The notes under the pieces: generated by a model
Told to the model about the DNA's origin: nothing
Databases searched by the model: none
The model's input: only the letters and a program-made list of their open reading frames with translations
Program-made: the position numbers and the translations under genes
Part shown: piece after piece, positions 13,260 to 26,295 of the stretch
How positions within the stretch are numbered: the stretch's first letter is position 1
How the letters are laid out: each line of letters opens with the position of its first letter
Source of the DNA: Circinella minor
Taxonomy: Eukaryota; Mucoromycota; Mucoromycetes; Mucorales; Lichtheimiaceae
DNA length: 64,000 nucleotides
Direction of reading: 5' to 3'
Assembly: GCA_016758965.1 (NCBI GenBank)
Contig: JAEPRB010000031.1
Span: 124,001-188,000, forward strand

Positions 13260-13523
13260 ATATGTTTCAATGTCGTATAATGGAAAATAAAAATAAATAG
13301 AATAAAATCATAATACTTGCAAGAAAAGAGAAAAAAAAATGTCTGTGTGTTTGTGCTGCGGTGAATGATGGAATTGAAGAATAAAATGAAAGGAGTAAAA
13401 AAAAAAAAAAAAGAGGAACTAGTATGTTTTAGGGTAATATACCGAGGAAAAAAAAATGGGTATAGACAGAGACGAAAAAAGAAATAATAATATTAATAAT
13501 AAAAGGGAGAAGAGGAAGCGTGA
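11783..13523. other. Convergent intergenic region with microsatellites
   Basis: It lies between the 3' ends of the HAUS8-like gene and the Crz1-like gene. It contains AAT repeats around 13011-13080, a GTT run at 13226-13259, C and G homopolymers near 12510 and 12609, and many A-runs. The part next to 13523 is probably the long 3' UTR of the zinc-finger gene. No gene was seen. Confidence 0.5.
13226..13259. repeat. (GTT)n trinucleotide repeat
   Basis: Eleven or so GTT units, about 265 bp past the stop codon of the Crz1-like gene, so probably in its 3' UTR or flank. Confidence 0.9.
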
Positions 13524-14046
13524 TTACTGCATTTCTGATGCACTGGTAATACCAAGAACAGTACCACAACCATTTTCAACTCGTAAATGACGATTGAGAG
13601 CATCCATACGAGCAAAAGATTTTTTACAATTAGCACAAGTGAATGGCTTGATACCCCAATGTAATTTTTCATGTCTATTACGATCATGTTGGCGAGCGAA
13701 CCGGCGACCGCACTGAGAGCAGGGGAAAGGACGTTCCGATGTATGGGTGCGCATATGTGATGTTAAGTTATATGCACGTGTGAAAGACTTGCCGCAGCCT
13801 GGATGTTGACAAAAGAATGATCCTGGTGCATTGCGTGTACGTCTTTCACTATTACTTCGGCGTACTTTGGAACCATTATTATCATTGTTATTGTTGTTAC
13901 CATTACTTCCAGTAATATCACCACTTGCTTTGGGTGGTTCTGACACACGACGTGGACGATTCTTTGATAAACGACTAGGTGCTCCAAGTTTTGTTGAAGC
14001 AGGTGACAATGACTTCTTTCGTTGTTGTAATGGTGGAGATGGAATA

Positions 14047-14077
<31 letters not shown>

Positions 14078-14840
14078 GCGCAGGCTGTTGTTGCATGGTG
14101 GAATTGTTATTTGACATGGTTGGATCGGAACTTACAGAAGATGTATCAAAATACATATCAGGAGAAGATCCGCGTGTAGGAGTCCAAGATAACCAATCTT
14201 GTTGTGATTCAATAAATGTAGGATCAAGCATTGGTTGTTGTTGATAATGATGATGTTGTTCAGGAGCAAATGGATCGGCAAACAAAAAGTCCGAGTGCCG
14301 TTGATGTGGTTGTGGCTTGATCGGCGTCGGCTCCGTAATTGAAATGCATGGTTGAATGTCCAAACTTAATCGATGGTGATGTTCTACTTGATCATGAACA
14401 ATGGTTGGAGGGGTCATCATGGTTGAATCCATTATATGTTGTTGCTGTTCTTGAATTTGCATTCTTGATACTGCATCTGAAATACCATATGAATTCATAT
14501 CCAAAGGAGCAACCAATGGTGGCATTGAAACTTGAGTCATATTGATATCCATTGCTTCAGAAGCTGGTGTATAAAAGTATTCGCCACCAGGGCTTGTAGT
14601 AGGTGCCGTTGGATACATGGAAGGGGATACACTCACTTGTGGCATATGATCCAATGAATGATAAGATCCATTTAACTCATCAAGAGCAGTAGGAGTGGTA
14701 ATGGAAGAAGCAACACTAGTAGCAGGTATACTAGAATTTGTAATTGTTGTATTTGTGACAGGTGGCATCCAGGCCTCAGTAGTTGGAGGGATATATGCAA
14801 TTTGATACATTGTTTCTTGTTGATGTTGTTGTGAATCCAT
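13524..14840 (-). CDS. Crz1-like C2H2 zinc-finger transcription factor
   Basis: Single exon, 438 aa. Residues 1-340 are low-complexity (Gln, Ser, Pro, Asn), with a polyglutamine tract near residues 255-265. The C-terminus holds three zinc fingers (about 344-425). Finger 1 is C-x4-C (FTRAYNLTSHMRTH), finger 2 is C-x2-C (FARQHDRNRHEKLH), and finger 3 is FARMDALNRHLRVENGC, which closes with Cys, so it is C2HC. This order and these helices match the Crz1 family, the calcineurin-dependent factors that enter the nucleus on Ca2+ stress. Residues 164-169 read PCISIT, a perfect PxIxIT calcineurin-docking motif. The match to Crz1 and the docking site together make this call better than a generic zinc finger. 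The absence of introns is unlike most neighbours. Confidence 0.78.
14047..14078 (-). repeat. Polyglutamine-coding CAA repeat
   Basis: A run of CAA codons on the coding strand of the Crz1-like gene, giving about eleven consecutive Gln. It is likely to be length-variable between strains. Confidence 0.9.
14334..14351 (-). other. PxIxIT calcineurin-docking motif (PCISIT)
   Basis: Codons CCA TGC ATT TCA ATT ACG in the Crz1-like gene. The motif fits the calcineurin-binding consensus at every fixed position and sits in a disordered, His/Pro-rich context, as docking motifs do. Confidence 0.6.
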
Positions 14841-15440
14841 TTATTTCTTTTACAAAAAAAAAAGATATTTGAGTTGTAAGGACGAGAATAAAAAAATCTG
14901 ATAAAAATAAAGGTAAGAGGAGGAAGGAAAGAGACAGCAGATCCTTTTTGGTCGGGTATTTATATAAGAAAAGCACGGAATCAAAAAGGAGCCAGATGAC
15001 CCAGTATTTTTTTTTTTTTTGTGTGTCCCTTCAAAAGTGTTGGTGTTGTCTTGTTCCCGGGTGAATGTGGTGTGTGTATAAATGTTAGAAAATAAAAGGG
15101 GGGGGGGATGAAGCGAGAGAGATTTTTTTTTTTTGTTGTAAGACATAAAACAACATTTATACACACAAGCACAGAGAGAGAGAGGTGTTGATGGATGGAT
15201 ATTTTTAGTTCACGCTTAGTACATAAAATTTCGACGAGTTTGTTTCTTTTGAAAGTTACACAGTATTGCTGTCTCTTTTCATCCTTGCTACTTCATGTGA
15301 TGTGATTTTTGTGTGACAAAACTTTTCATAACGTCATGTACACCAGCAAGTAAATCCTTTTTCCCTCCCCCCTTTTTTTTTTCTTCCCCTTTTACAGTTT
15401 TTTCTTTTATTGCGGAGAACTTATTGTGTTGCCATCACAA

Positions 15441-15471
<31 letters not shown>

Positions 15472-17272
15472 TAAAATAAAATAAAAAAAATGGTATATTA
15501 GAAGACGATGGGATGTGGTAACAAGCACTCTTTTTCCCCATCAAATTTTTTAACTATTATTATATATATAAAAAAATAATAATAATTTTTTTAGTGTTCG
15601 TTTCACGAATTATTTCAATTGTTGTCACTCATCTTTTTGATATTGTAATATATCAATTTAAACTAATGCAATTCTGTTTTTTTTTTTTTTTGTACGTAGT
15701 TATTTTTATCATCAATCATTTCGCGCTATACAAGCATGGTCAAATAATAACAATTAATAAAACTTGGGCGTTTATATTATTATTAATAATAATGAATTGT
15801 AACCCAAACCCGATCTTTTCTTCATTTGTTTTTTTTTTAAAAAAGGTTTCAGCTTCTCAACTTATTTTTAATTTTTTGTTTCGTAAAAAAAGTAATGTTA
15901 AATAGGAGAAAGAATGCAATTATTATACTCTAAACATTTTTGTTTATTGTTGTTACGTATAATCGAGTAATGGAAGGAGTAGTATAAACTAAAGTAGGAG
16001 AATACGTAGAGGTAAAAAGCATACCATTAAATCCGAGAAAGATGTTTCTTTCTCTGATTACTTTATTATCTCCTGTCTTACATAAAAGTAGTTAAAATTA
16101 TTATTCAAATTGAATTACACGAGATCAGCGATTGCAACAAGGAGAAGATGATAATGTTCAAAGAAAAAAAAAAGCGAGATCAATGGAGAATATGATAGTA
16201 TTTAGGAATTATATTACTTCATCATACATTAAGAAAAAAACTAATAATAATACCTTATCACGTTTTTATTATTATATAAAAACTGAAATTAAAAAGTATC
16301 AGGAACAAAATAGTAGTAACCACGGATACATGTTGATAGTTTTTTTTTGGATTAGATTGATTATTGTCATGGTGATCTGTTCTTTTGCATAATTTTTACC
16401 AATTAATTGCGCGCTGTTCTTTTTTGTTTGCAGCGGATAATAGATTGCATATTTCCGTCTCTCCCACTCCCCCTTTTTTTTAATCTTTACAACAATGAAT
16501 TAAGTTTTAAAAGACAAAGCTGAAGGAGAGGGATATATACATAAATATTTGTTATAAGAATAATAATAATAATAAGAATAATAATAATAATAAGAATAAT
16601 AATAATAAACTACAATACAAGGGATAAAAGAGGTTTATATTTGATTCAAAAAGAGGCTAATTAATTCAAAACTTGAATACTGATTTTTGGCAGAAAAAAA
16701 AATAGGAACGAGGCAAAAAGGACTTGCTTGTTTCGGTTAAAAAAAGGCCCGAGTAGGTTATATAAAATATGTTGATACGAAAAAAGAAAAAAAAAACAAG
16801 TATGCATAAAAAGGTGTTGGGTTAAAACTGTAATATGCTAATGTGTTCTGTGCGACAAAATTTACACATCTTGTCTGGTGAACAACAAAAATTGTAGTAA
16901 TAATAATAGTATTAACAAGAAGTACATATAAACATGCCATTCATGTTTGACTCTTTCTGCTATGGTGGCAAATAATCGAATAATAAAATAAAATGAATGG
17001 ATTATATACGCTGAGCCAGTATTTCAAACACCACTGACTGAATTTACAGGACATAGAAACACACACCACACTCTTTTTTTTTCTATATACAAAAAATAAT
17101 ACCAAACTCTCGGTTGTCGTTCGAAGAGAGAGAGAGAGAGAGACAAAAATATTTCGAAACTAAGACCACAGCAACCGCAGCAAAACTTTTTCTTATTTAC
17201 AATATACAAATCACCTTTTTTTTTTAATATTATTTGGGATAACGTCATTAAAAAAGTTTTGTTGTTTCCACC
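14841..17272. other. Divergent intergenic region between Crz1-like gene and TOR
   Basis: About 2.4 kb containing both promoters. Near the zinc-finger gene there are T/C-rich and GT-rich stretches and a long A-run at about 15439-15465. AAT/AAG trinucleotide repeats lie at about 16557-16610. I saw no exon chain. Confidence 0.5.
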
Positions 17273-20200
17273 ATGGTGTTGGTTGCAATGCTTAATTATA
17301 GTTCGGAAAATCTAACCAGAATATTCACTGAACTGAAATCCAAGTAAATGAAACCAGATTTGATGTCGTTATTGATTATACATATATACATATATATTTA
17401 TATGAAACAAAAGCAATAATAATACTAACAATGATAATAATAATGATAACTTACCTAAATATATAATATAATGCTAGACATGAAGATCGACGACAAAAAG
17501 CAGCTAAAGAATTACGCGAAACAGTAAGAACAAAGAAACATACACTTTGTAGATTATGTATATATAATGTGGTAATCTTATTAACTATACATGAACACAT
17601 TAGGTTTCTACGGCATCACGAGAGCTATCAGACGAAAATCTTACACGATTCACAACCGATATAAATAAACGTATTGCAGAGTTAACTCATGGAAGTGACA
17701 ATAATGAAAAACTCGGCGCTATTGCCGCCATTGGTAAGTATTTTACTTTCTTACGGTGCATAATAATATATAAACAATATGATGTTTTTTGCTCGAAAAG
17801 AGAACCTGAGTACTAATAATAATAATAATAAACTATAATAGATCGATTAATTGATCTAGAACCAGACGGTAATGCAAATCGATTTCATAACTATTTACGT
17901 ATCATGCTTCCGTACAACGATGCTCAGGTGATGATACCAGCCGCACGAGCGTTAGGACGGCTTGCAGTCAGTTCATCTACATTTACAGCAGAATCTGTCG
18001 ATACCCAAGTTGAACATGCACTTGAATGGTTACATGGAGATAGAAGTCGATTAGGTGCTGTTTTAGTACTACGAGAATTAGCAGTCAACGCACCTACGCT
18101 TATTTATGCATATGTTCATCGCATCTTGGAACTGATATGGGTTGCATTACGAGATTCGCGACAAATTATTCGAGAGAACGCTGCCGATTGTTTGAGCGAG
18201 TGCTTGGATATTGTTCAACGTCGTGAGACACCCATGCGAAAGACTTGGTATACAAAGATTTGGGCAGAAGCCAACAAGGGTTTACAAATACATAGTGCAG
18301 AAGCTACACATGCAAGTCTATTGGCAATGAGAGAATTATTATTACATGCCGGCATGGTAATTAATATATTTCATGAATAATTTTTCAAAGAAGGAGGAAG
18401 GGGAAAAAAGTTCGAGGAAGAGACTAACGTATTATTTGTTTGTTTGTTTTTGTTTTTTGCGGAAATAATAATAGTTCATGACGGATATGTATAAGGAAGT
18501 ATGTAATATAACGTTGGATAAAAAAGATTCAAGAGATCATTTAATTCGGAAAACAGTGGTAACCATGATTCCAACACTTGCCTACTACGATCCATCTACA
18601 TTCGCGGAATTATACCTGCATAAATCCATGACCCATCTTCTTGGTCTCTTACGTAAAGACAGGGACAAACGAGATGGTAAGTAATTTACTGGTCAGGTTT
18701 TTTTTTGGTTGTAACAGGATATTAGTTACTAAACTTTAATTTGAAATATATACATATATATATTTATATATATATATGCGTAGCATTTATCGCTATTGGT
18801 GACGTGGCTGAGCATGTGAAAAGTAACATGAATCGTTACTTGGAAGCAATAATAACATGTGTCAAGGAGGCATTGTCCGTGAAAGGGTAATATATCTCTT
18901 AGACTTCTTTTTTTGGAGCGGCTGTGTAAATAATATGAAAATAATTGATTAACATATACAAACATGCTTTTGATATACATATGGTTAACACTCTTACTCC
19001 CCTCCCTTTCCTGCACATTAAATAATCTTGTCAAATAGACGACAACGAAAAGAAGTTGAAACCGCAACATTTGTATGTATCAGTAAATTAGCAACAGCAG
19101 TTGGACAAGCATTAACGAAATATGTTCACGATCTCTTGGATCTTATGTTTAATTGTGGTCTTTCTGAACCACTTGTTGATGCTTTACGCAATATTGCCAA
19201 TCGAATCAAACCACTTGCACCTGTTATTCAAGATAGACTTTTAAATGTTATTTCTATTACTTTGTGCGGTCAACCTTACAAGCAACCAGGCGCACCAATT
19301 AATCGTAACTTAATTCAAGCTGTAGATCGCCCTATCCGTGAAGGTGGAGGAGTAGATGCCAAAGACCACGATATTATCGTTCATGCATTAAAAACACTCG
19401 GTTCATTCGATTTTTCCAACCATGTATTAAATGAATTTGTACGCGATTGCATCGTGGATTATTTGGATGATGATATGCCCGAAATTCGTAAAGCAGCAGC
19501 TGTAACCTGTTGTCAATTATTTGTACGTGATCCAATATGTAATCAAACGAGTGCACATGCTATCAAGGTAGTTGGTGAAGTATTAGAAAAATTATTGACT
19601 GTCGGTATTGCAGATCCAGACCCAGTTATTCGAGAAACAGTACTTTCATCACTCGACGCACGATTCGATCGACACTTAGCACAAGCAGATAATGTACGCT
19701 CTTTATTTATTGCTTTGAATGACGAAGTGTTCACCATCAGAGAAATAGCTATCAAGATTATTGGTCGTCTTACAACATACAATCCAGCTTATGTGATGCC
19801 TTCCCTACGCAAGACATTGATTCAACTTTTAACTGAACTGGAATACTCGGTTGTTAGTCGACAAAAGGAAGAATCGGCTCGACTTGTATCACTTTTAGTT
19901 GGTGCTGCTCAACGTTTAACACGACCTTATATCGAGCCTGTACTAAAAGTGCTGATGCCAAAAGCTCGAGATCCTTCTCCAGGTGTGGTTTCAGCTGTAT
20001 TAGGAGCATTAGGCGAATTGGCAGCTGTGAGTGGAGAGGATATGGTACCTCATTTGGATGAATTGATGCCGTTGATCATGGAAACATTACAAGATCAAAG
20101 TTCGAGTGCAAAACGAGATGCCGCATTGCAAACATTGGGTCAACTTGCCAGTAATACTGGGTTTGTTATTGAACCTTACACAAAATATCCAGCATTACTC

Positions 20201-23200
20201 AATATTCTGATTAGTATATTGAAAGCCGATCAAAGTGTGGTAACACGTCGTGAAACAGTTAAGTTGATGGGTATTCTTGGTGCACTCGATCCTTACCGAC
20301 ACAAGATGAATGCGATTGAAACATCAAGTGAAGCGTTAGCCGATCCAAAATTGGCAAGTAATGATGTTACTTTGTTAATGATGGGTATTGGTCCATCTTC
20401 AGAAGATTATTATCCTCAGGTAGTTATGCACTCGTTGATGAAGATTTTAAAGGATCCTTCATTGACAGCACATCATCATACTGCCATTGAAGCCGTCATG
20501 TATATATTCAACTCTCTCGGTTTGAAGGTGGTTCAATTTTTACCCGTCATTGTACCAGGATTTTTATCCCTCATGCGGTCATGCAATGCAAGTATGCTTG
20601 AAATGTATATCCATAAATTGGGGGATCTTGTTACCATTGTACGACAACATATTCGCAACTACCTCAAGGATATTTTCGACCTGATTGACGAGTACTGGAT
20701 GCCTGTATCATCATTACAAATTAATATTATTTCTTTGATTGAAGCAATTGCCAAGGCACTGGATGGTGAACTCAAAATTTATTTACCCCGACTATTACCT
20801 CAAATGCTTCAAATCTTTGATAATGATACAAGTGATCGTCGTCAACCTACTTCCAAGGTGTTGAATGCTTTTGTGGTATTTGGATCCAATATTGAAGAAT
20901 ATATGCATTTGGTTATTCCTGTAGTTGTTCGATTATTTGAAAAACCTGATGCTCCAGTAAATATTCGTCGAGAAGCATTGACTACCATTACTGCCTTGTC
21001 AAAACGGGTAAACATGTTTGATTATGCATCGCGTATCATTCATCCACTAGCACGTGTATTGCCTGTATTACCTCTTGAAGCACGTAATGCTGCCATGGAA
21101 TTATTGTGTGCCTTGATTTTCCAATTAGGGACGGATTATGCCAAATTTATACCTGTCATTAATAAGGTAAAGTATTTTATTTGTGATATATATGTGGAAG
21201 GTGTACTAATTATATATAAATAAATAAATTTATAGGTATTAACTCGATACCGAATTACTCATGCCAACTATGATCTGCTAGTTGGTAAACTATTAAAGGG
21301 TGAAAATCTTCCTCAAGAACTTGGTAAAGCTTTAAATGATAGGTAAAGAAAGGGGAGACGAGAAATATCATAATTGGGGTATTTACTAGAAATAGCACGT
21401 ATGCTGATAAAATAAATTTTTATGTATATATAGAGATGCAAAGGGTGATGATACCCCTTCTGCCGATATGAGTGCAGCAAAGAAACCACCAGTAAATCAA
21501 CAACATCTCAAGAAAGCGTGGGAAGCCTCACAACGATCTACCAAAGAAGATTGGATGGAATGGATTCGTCGTCTTAGTGTTGAACTTTTAAAGCAATCTC
21601 CATCCCATGCTTTGCGAGCCTGTGTTTTCCTTGCTAGTGCTTATACTCCACTTGCTCGTGAATTATTCAATGCAGCCTTTGTATCATGTTGGAATGAATT
21701 GTATGACCAATACAAGGATGAATTAGTTGCATCATTAGAAACCGCTCTCAAAGCCCCCAACATTCCACCCGAAATCATTCAAATTCTACTCCATCTTGCC
21801 GAATTCATGGAACACGACAACAATAGCAAAATGTTACCAATTGATATTCGTACGTTAGCAGTATACGCACAAAAATGTCATGCTTATGCTAAGGCATTGC
21901 ATTATAAGGAAATGGAATTCCATCTCGAGCCCAAGTCTTTTGAAGCTGTTGAAATGCTCATGTCGATCAACAACTTATTACAACAACCCGATGCTGCCAT
22001 GGGCATTCTTCGGTTCGCTCAAGACTCGCTCAAACTTGAATTAAAGACATCATGGTACGAAAAATTACATCGTTATCAAGAAGCATTGCGAGCCTATGAA
22101 GAACAACAACGTGAGCATCCAAATTCGATGGAATTCACATTGGGTCGTATGCGATGTTTACATGCTCTTGGTGAATGGGATCAACTATCTACTCTTGCAC
22201 AAGAGAAATGGATTCATGCACCTCCAGAAAACCGCAAGAGTATGGCACCATTTGCTGCTGCTGCCGCATGGGGTCTTGGACAATGGGAACAAATGGAGGA
22301 ATATATTGCATTACTCAAGCAAGAAAGTCCTGATCGTACATTTTTCCGTGCTATCTTGGCAATGCATCGCAACCGATATAAAGAAGCTGAAGAGTTTATT
22401 TCCAAAACGCGTGATCTTTTAGATACAGAATTAACTGCCTTACTTGGTGAAAGTTATAATCGGGCCTATGCTACTGTGGTTCGTGTACAAATGCTCGCAG
22501 AGCTTGAAGAGATGATTACATATAAACAATCCGTTAATGATCCAGAGAAACAGTTTGCTATTCGTCGAACCTGGATGAAGCGTTTAGATGGTTGTGAACG
22601 TAATATTGAAGTATGGCAACGTATTCTTCGCGTTCGCGCTATGGTTATTTCTCCCCAAGATGATATGGATATGTGGATCAAGTTTGCCAATCTTTGTCGT
22701 AAAAATGGTCGATTTTCGTTGTCTGAATCAACCTTACGAAGTCTGGTCGATAGTGAGGGTACTCCTCATCCCAAAATCATGTATGCTCGACTCAAACATA
22801 TGTGGCATTCAGCATCACAATGTGCTACTGTTGATCAAGCGAGTGCGACACGTACACGTGCATTAACAGTCTTGCGCGATTTTACAGCACAAAAGACACA
22901 AGATTTGGGTTTAAATCCAGATGATATGGCCATCAGCATGCCTATTGATACTACACGAATTCCTGAAGATGCTGTCGAATACACTCGTTTGTTGGCACGA
23001 TGCTACCTTAGACAAGGTGAATGGCAGCGTGGTTTATCATACGAATTCACAGAGGAGAATAATCAAGATATTTTACGATCCTTCTTGCTTGCAACACGTT
23101 TTGATCAGAACTGGTATAAGGCATGGCATGCTTGGGCATTAGCTAACTTCGATATTATCGATTATCACGAGCGATTGCATCAAGAGGACCAGCAATTACC

Positions 23201-25582
23201 AGCACATATATTTGGTATGTATGTTGTTCCAGCTGTTCAAGGTTTCTTCCGCTCAATTGCTTTGTCCAAGGAAAATTCATTGCAAGACACTTTACGTTTG
23301 TTGACCTTATGGTTCAAATATGGATATCAAGCTGATGTTGGTACTGCAATCCGTGAAGGTTTCGGAATGATTAATATCGATGTATGGCTTCAAGTTATTC
23401 CACAACTTATTGCTCGTATTCATGCACCCAATGCAGCAGTACGTGGACTCATTCATGAACTACTTACGGACATTGGTCGAGAACATCCCCAAGCCTTGGT
23501 TTATTCACTGACAGTAGCAAGCAAGTCACAAAGTGCTACACGTCAACGAGCTACACATGGTATCATGGATAAAATGAGGTTGCACAGTGCTACACTTGTG
23601 GAGCAGGTAACAAACAAACAAAAATTAATTATGTAATAATGGCGCCACAATTTAAATATTAACTTTAAAAAAAATTAGGCTTTAATGGTGAGTCAAGAAC
23701 TTATTCGTGTCGCAATTTTGTGGCACGAAATGTGGCACGAAGGGTTAGAGGAAGCTTCTCGTTTATATTTTGGGGATCGTAATGTGGATGCTATGTTTGC
23801 CACCCTTGAACCACTTCATCTTATGCTCGATCGTGGACCAGAAACAATGCGTGAAGAATCCTTTGTACAAGCATTTGGACGCGATTTACAAGAGGCTCAG
23901 GAATGGTGCCGACGATACCAAGAAACCCGCGATTTGAACAATTTAAACCAAGCATGGGAATTGTATTATCAAGTTTTCCGTCGTATTACCCGTCAACTTC
24001 CTCAGTTAACTAGCTTAGAATTACAATATATTTCACCTCGTTTGCTGGATGCACGCAACTTGGAACTTTGTGTTCCAGGTTATTATCGTAGTGGAGAACC
24101 TATTGTTCGTATTGCACGTTTCAATACAAGCTTGACGGTTATTCCATCCAAGCAACGTCCTCGCAAATTGACCATTATTGGCAGTGACGGAAAAGATTAC
24201 ATGTATCTACTCAAGGGCCATGAAGATTTACGTCAAGATGAACGTGTTATGCAGCTGTTTGGTTTAGTCAACACCTTACTCAAGAACGATCCTGAAACAT
24301 TCAAACGTCACTTGAACATTGAACGATACCCCGCAGTACCATTATCACCTAATTCAGGTCTCATTGGTTGGGTACCTGATACTGATACACTGCATACTCT
24401 AATCCGAGACTACCGTGACTCACGCAAGATTCTTTTAAATATTGAACACCGTTTGATGTTACAAATGGCACCCGATTATGATAACTTGACTGTGATTCAA
24501 AAGGTAGAAGTGTTCCAATTTGCATTTGAAAAAACCAGTGGCCAAGATTTGTATCGTGTATTATGGCTCAAGTCACGCAATTCTGAAGCTTGGTTGGATC
24601 GACGTACCAATTATACGAGATCACTTGCTGTCATGTCGATGGTGGGCTATATCTTGGGCTTGGGTGACAGACATCCTTCTAATTTAATGTTACACAGAGT
24701 CAGCGGCAAAGTCGTACATATCGATTTTGGTGATTGTTTCGAAGTGGCTATGCATCGTGAAAAGTTCCCTGAAAAAATCCCATTCCGGTTAACGCGTATG
24801 TTGGTTAAGGCAATGGAAGTGTCGGGTATAGAGGGTAACTTTAGAACAACTTGCGAACATGTCATGCGTGTCTTACGTGATAACAAAGAAAGTTTGATGG
24901 CTGTGCTAGAAGCTTTTGTATATGATCCACTGATCAATTGGCGTTTGCTGAATAATACTCATACCAGTCCTGCACAAAATCGAGGTTGGTTATTTTATTT
25001 TATTTTTATGTTTGCTAATAGATATCTATAATCTGGGATTAGGTTTTTCTCCAAAGAATATCTGTTGATTATGGGTTATTAAAAAGTAGATGAGCGTGTA
25101 CGAAGCATTGAAAGAGTCGCCAATGAAGGTATAGGAGAAGATACACATCGTAATTTCTCTGTTAGCCGAAGACTAAACCGTATAGAGGTTGAAGCAGTAG
25201 CTAATGGTAATATATACTAAATATACAGAAAGATCAAACAAAGACTTTAAGTTGTTATGAAAAATAATTGATAATCATTTCTTATTTTTGTAGAAAATGC
25301 ACAAGGACCTGAAATGTTAAATACACGAGCTGTCGCTGTCGTGAATCGTGTATCAAACAAATTAACAGGTCGTGACTTTAATCCTAGAGATACATTAGAC
25401 GTGCCTACTCAAGTAGATAAGCTAATCCAACAAGCAACATCCCTTGAAAACTTGTGTCAGTGTTATATTGGATGGTGTGTGTTACAAATTTTTACATTTA
25501 TTCATTTATTTTCTGTGCAAAGTATGTTACTAACCTCGTTTAACCTCGTTTAACCTCGTTTAATAGGTGCGCCTTTTGGTAA
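17273..25582 (+). CDS. TOR1: TOR serine/threonine kinase (PIKK family)
   Basis: Thirteen exons: 17273-17343, 17478-17523, 17604-17733, 17842-18356, 18475-18676, 18784-18886, 19039-21166, 21236-21342, 21434-23606, 23679-24984, 25087-25206, 25294-25474 and 25567-25582. They join to 2365 aa, close to the family's usual length. The N-terminal two fifths are HEAT repeats, followed by the FAT domain, and then the FRB domain (from about residue 1828: [19 protein letters not shown]). The kinase domain carries the catalytic loop GDRHPSNLM (Asp near residue 2155) and [11 protein letters not shown]. The C-terminal FATC ends CYIGWCAFW. TOR is the catalytic centre of TORC1 and TORC2 and couples nutrients to growth, translation and autophagy. 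The FRB serine that contacts rapamycin is kept (codon 23757-23759), so rapamycin sensitivity is predicted. The start has a good ccaccATGG context. Confidence 0.97.
25531..25560 (+). repeat. Triple 10-bp tandem repeat in last TOR intron
   Basis: Three exact copies of TAACCTCGTT, ending six bases before the final exon at 25567. Each copy contains a TAAC that could serve as a branch point. Confidence 0.9.
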
Positions 25583-26295
25583 ATTTTTTATTCCTTTTTC
25601 TGCATCTTATTCTAATTTTCCCATATCCTTTATTTCACCCATTTTATTTTTTTTATCATATATATTCTCTATTCCTCCTTTTTGTATGTAAACTTTCTTT
25701 TCACAATATATTCATATATCATTTTTCCTTATTCTTATTTACCAAATCATTCGAATGTGGGGATGATATATAAGTATGAGATTTACAGCTTTTTAATTTT
25801 TTTCTGGGGTATGAACCGTTTTCATATTATTAACTTGTGTTACATCCAAATCAGTTAATGAGCAAAAGCGACTGGTTACTATGATGAATCCAAGAATATG
25901 GATATGTATTACCAATATTAATTTCCAAGCGACAATGATAAAAGGAAAAAAAAAAGAAGACGATGTATATCACTTGACGAATAACGAGTATTCTATTCTC
26001 AAATACATATTTCTTTTGACCTCTTCTTCCATTATTTAGAGTCCGTGAACTAGATATTTTGGTTGTTTTTTTTAAAAAAGAGCTTCTAATCACATGTCGT
26101 CCTTTGATTTTTAACCTGTACTTGCTAGAAAAAGGTTTCCCCATCTTATAAGATCCGTGCCAACCGTATCCCCAGCTGGGATGAAAAAACGATGAGTGTA
26201 ACGACAACCGTCAATACCAGAAAATTTTATATTTGCGACTTTCAACTTTCTTTCTTTTACTTATTTCTTTTTACCCCACATCCATCGTCATAACT
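25583..26295. other. Intergenic TOR - esterase
   Basis: T-rich TOR 3' flank, then the promoter of the esterase gene, with pyrimidine-rich DNA at about 26240-26275 just upstream of its ATG. A 118-codon open frame on the minus strand at 25851-26207 shows no domain and I do not call it a gene. Confidence 0.5.

Noticed and set aside
13831..14244. 137-codon frame opposite the Crz1-like gene (Cys-rich run)
   Set aside because: It is the antisense shadow of the polyglutamine and zinc-finger gene. The Cys run is the reverse of the CAA repeat.
25851..26207. 118-codon open frame on the minus strand
   Set aside because: Lys/Phe/Ser-rich with no domain. It lies in the short TOR-esterase spacer and overlaps the likely esterase promoter.
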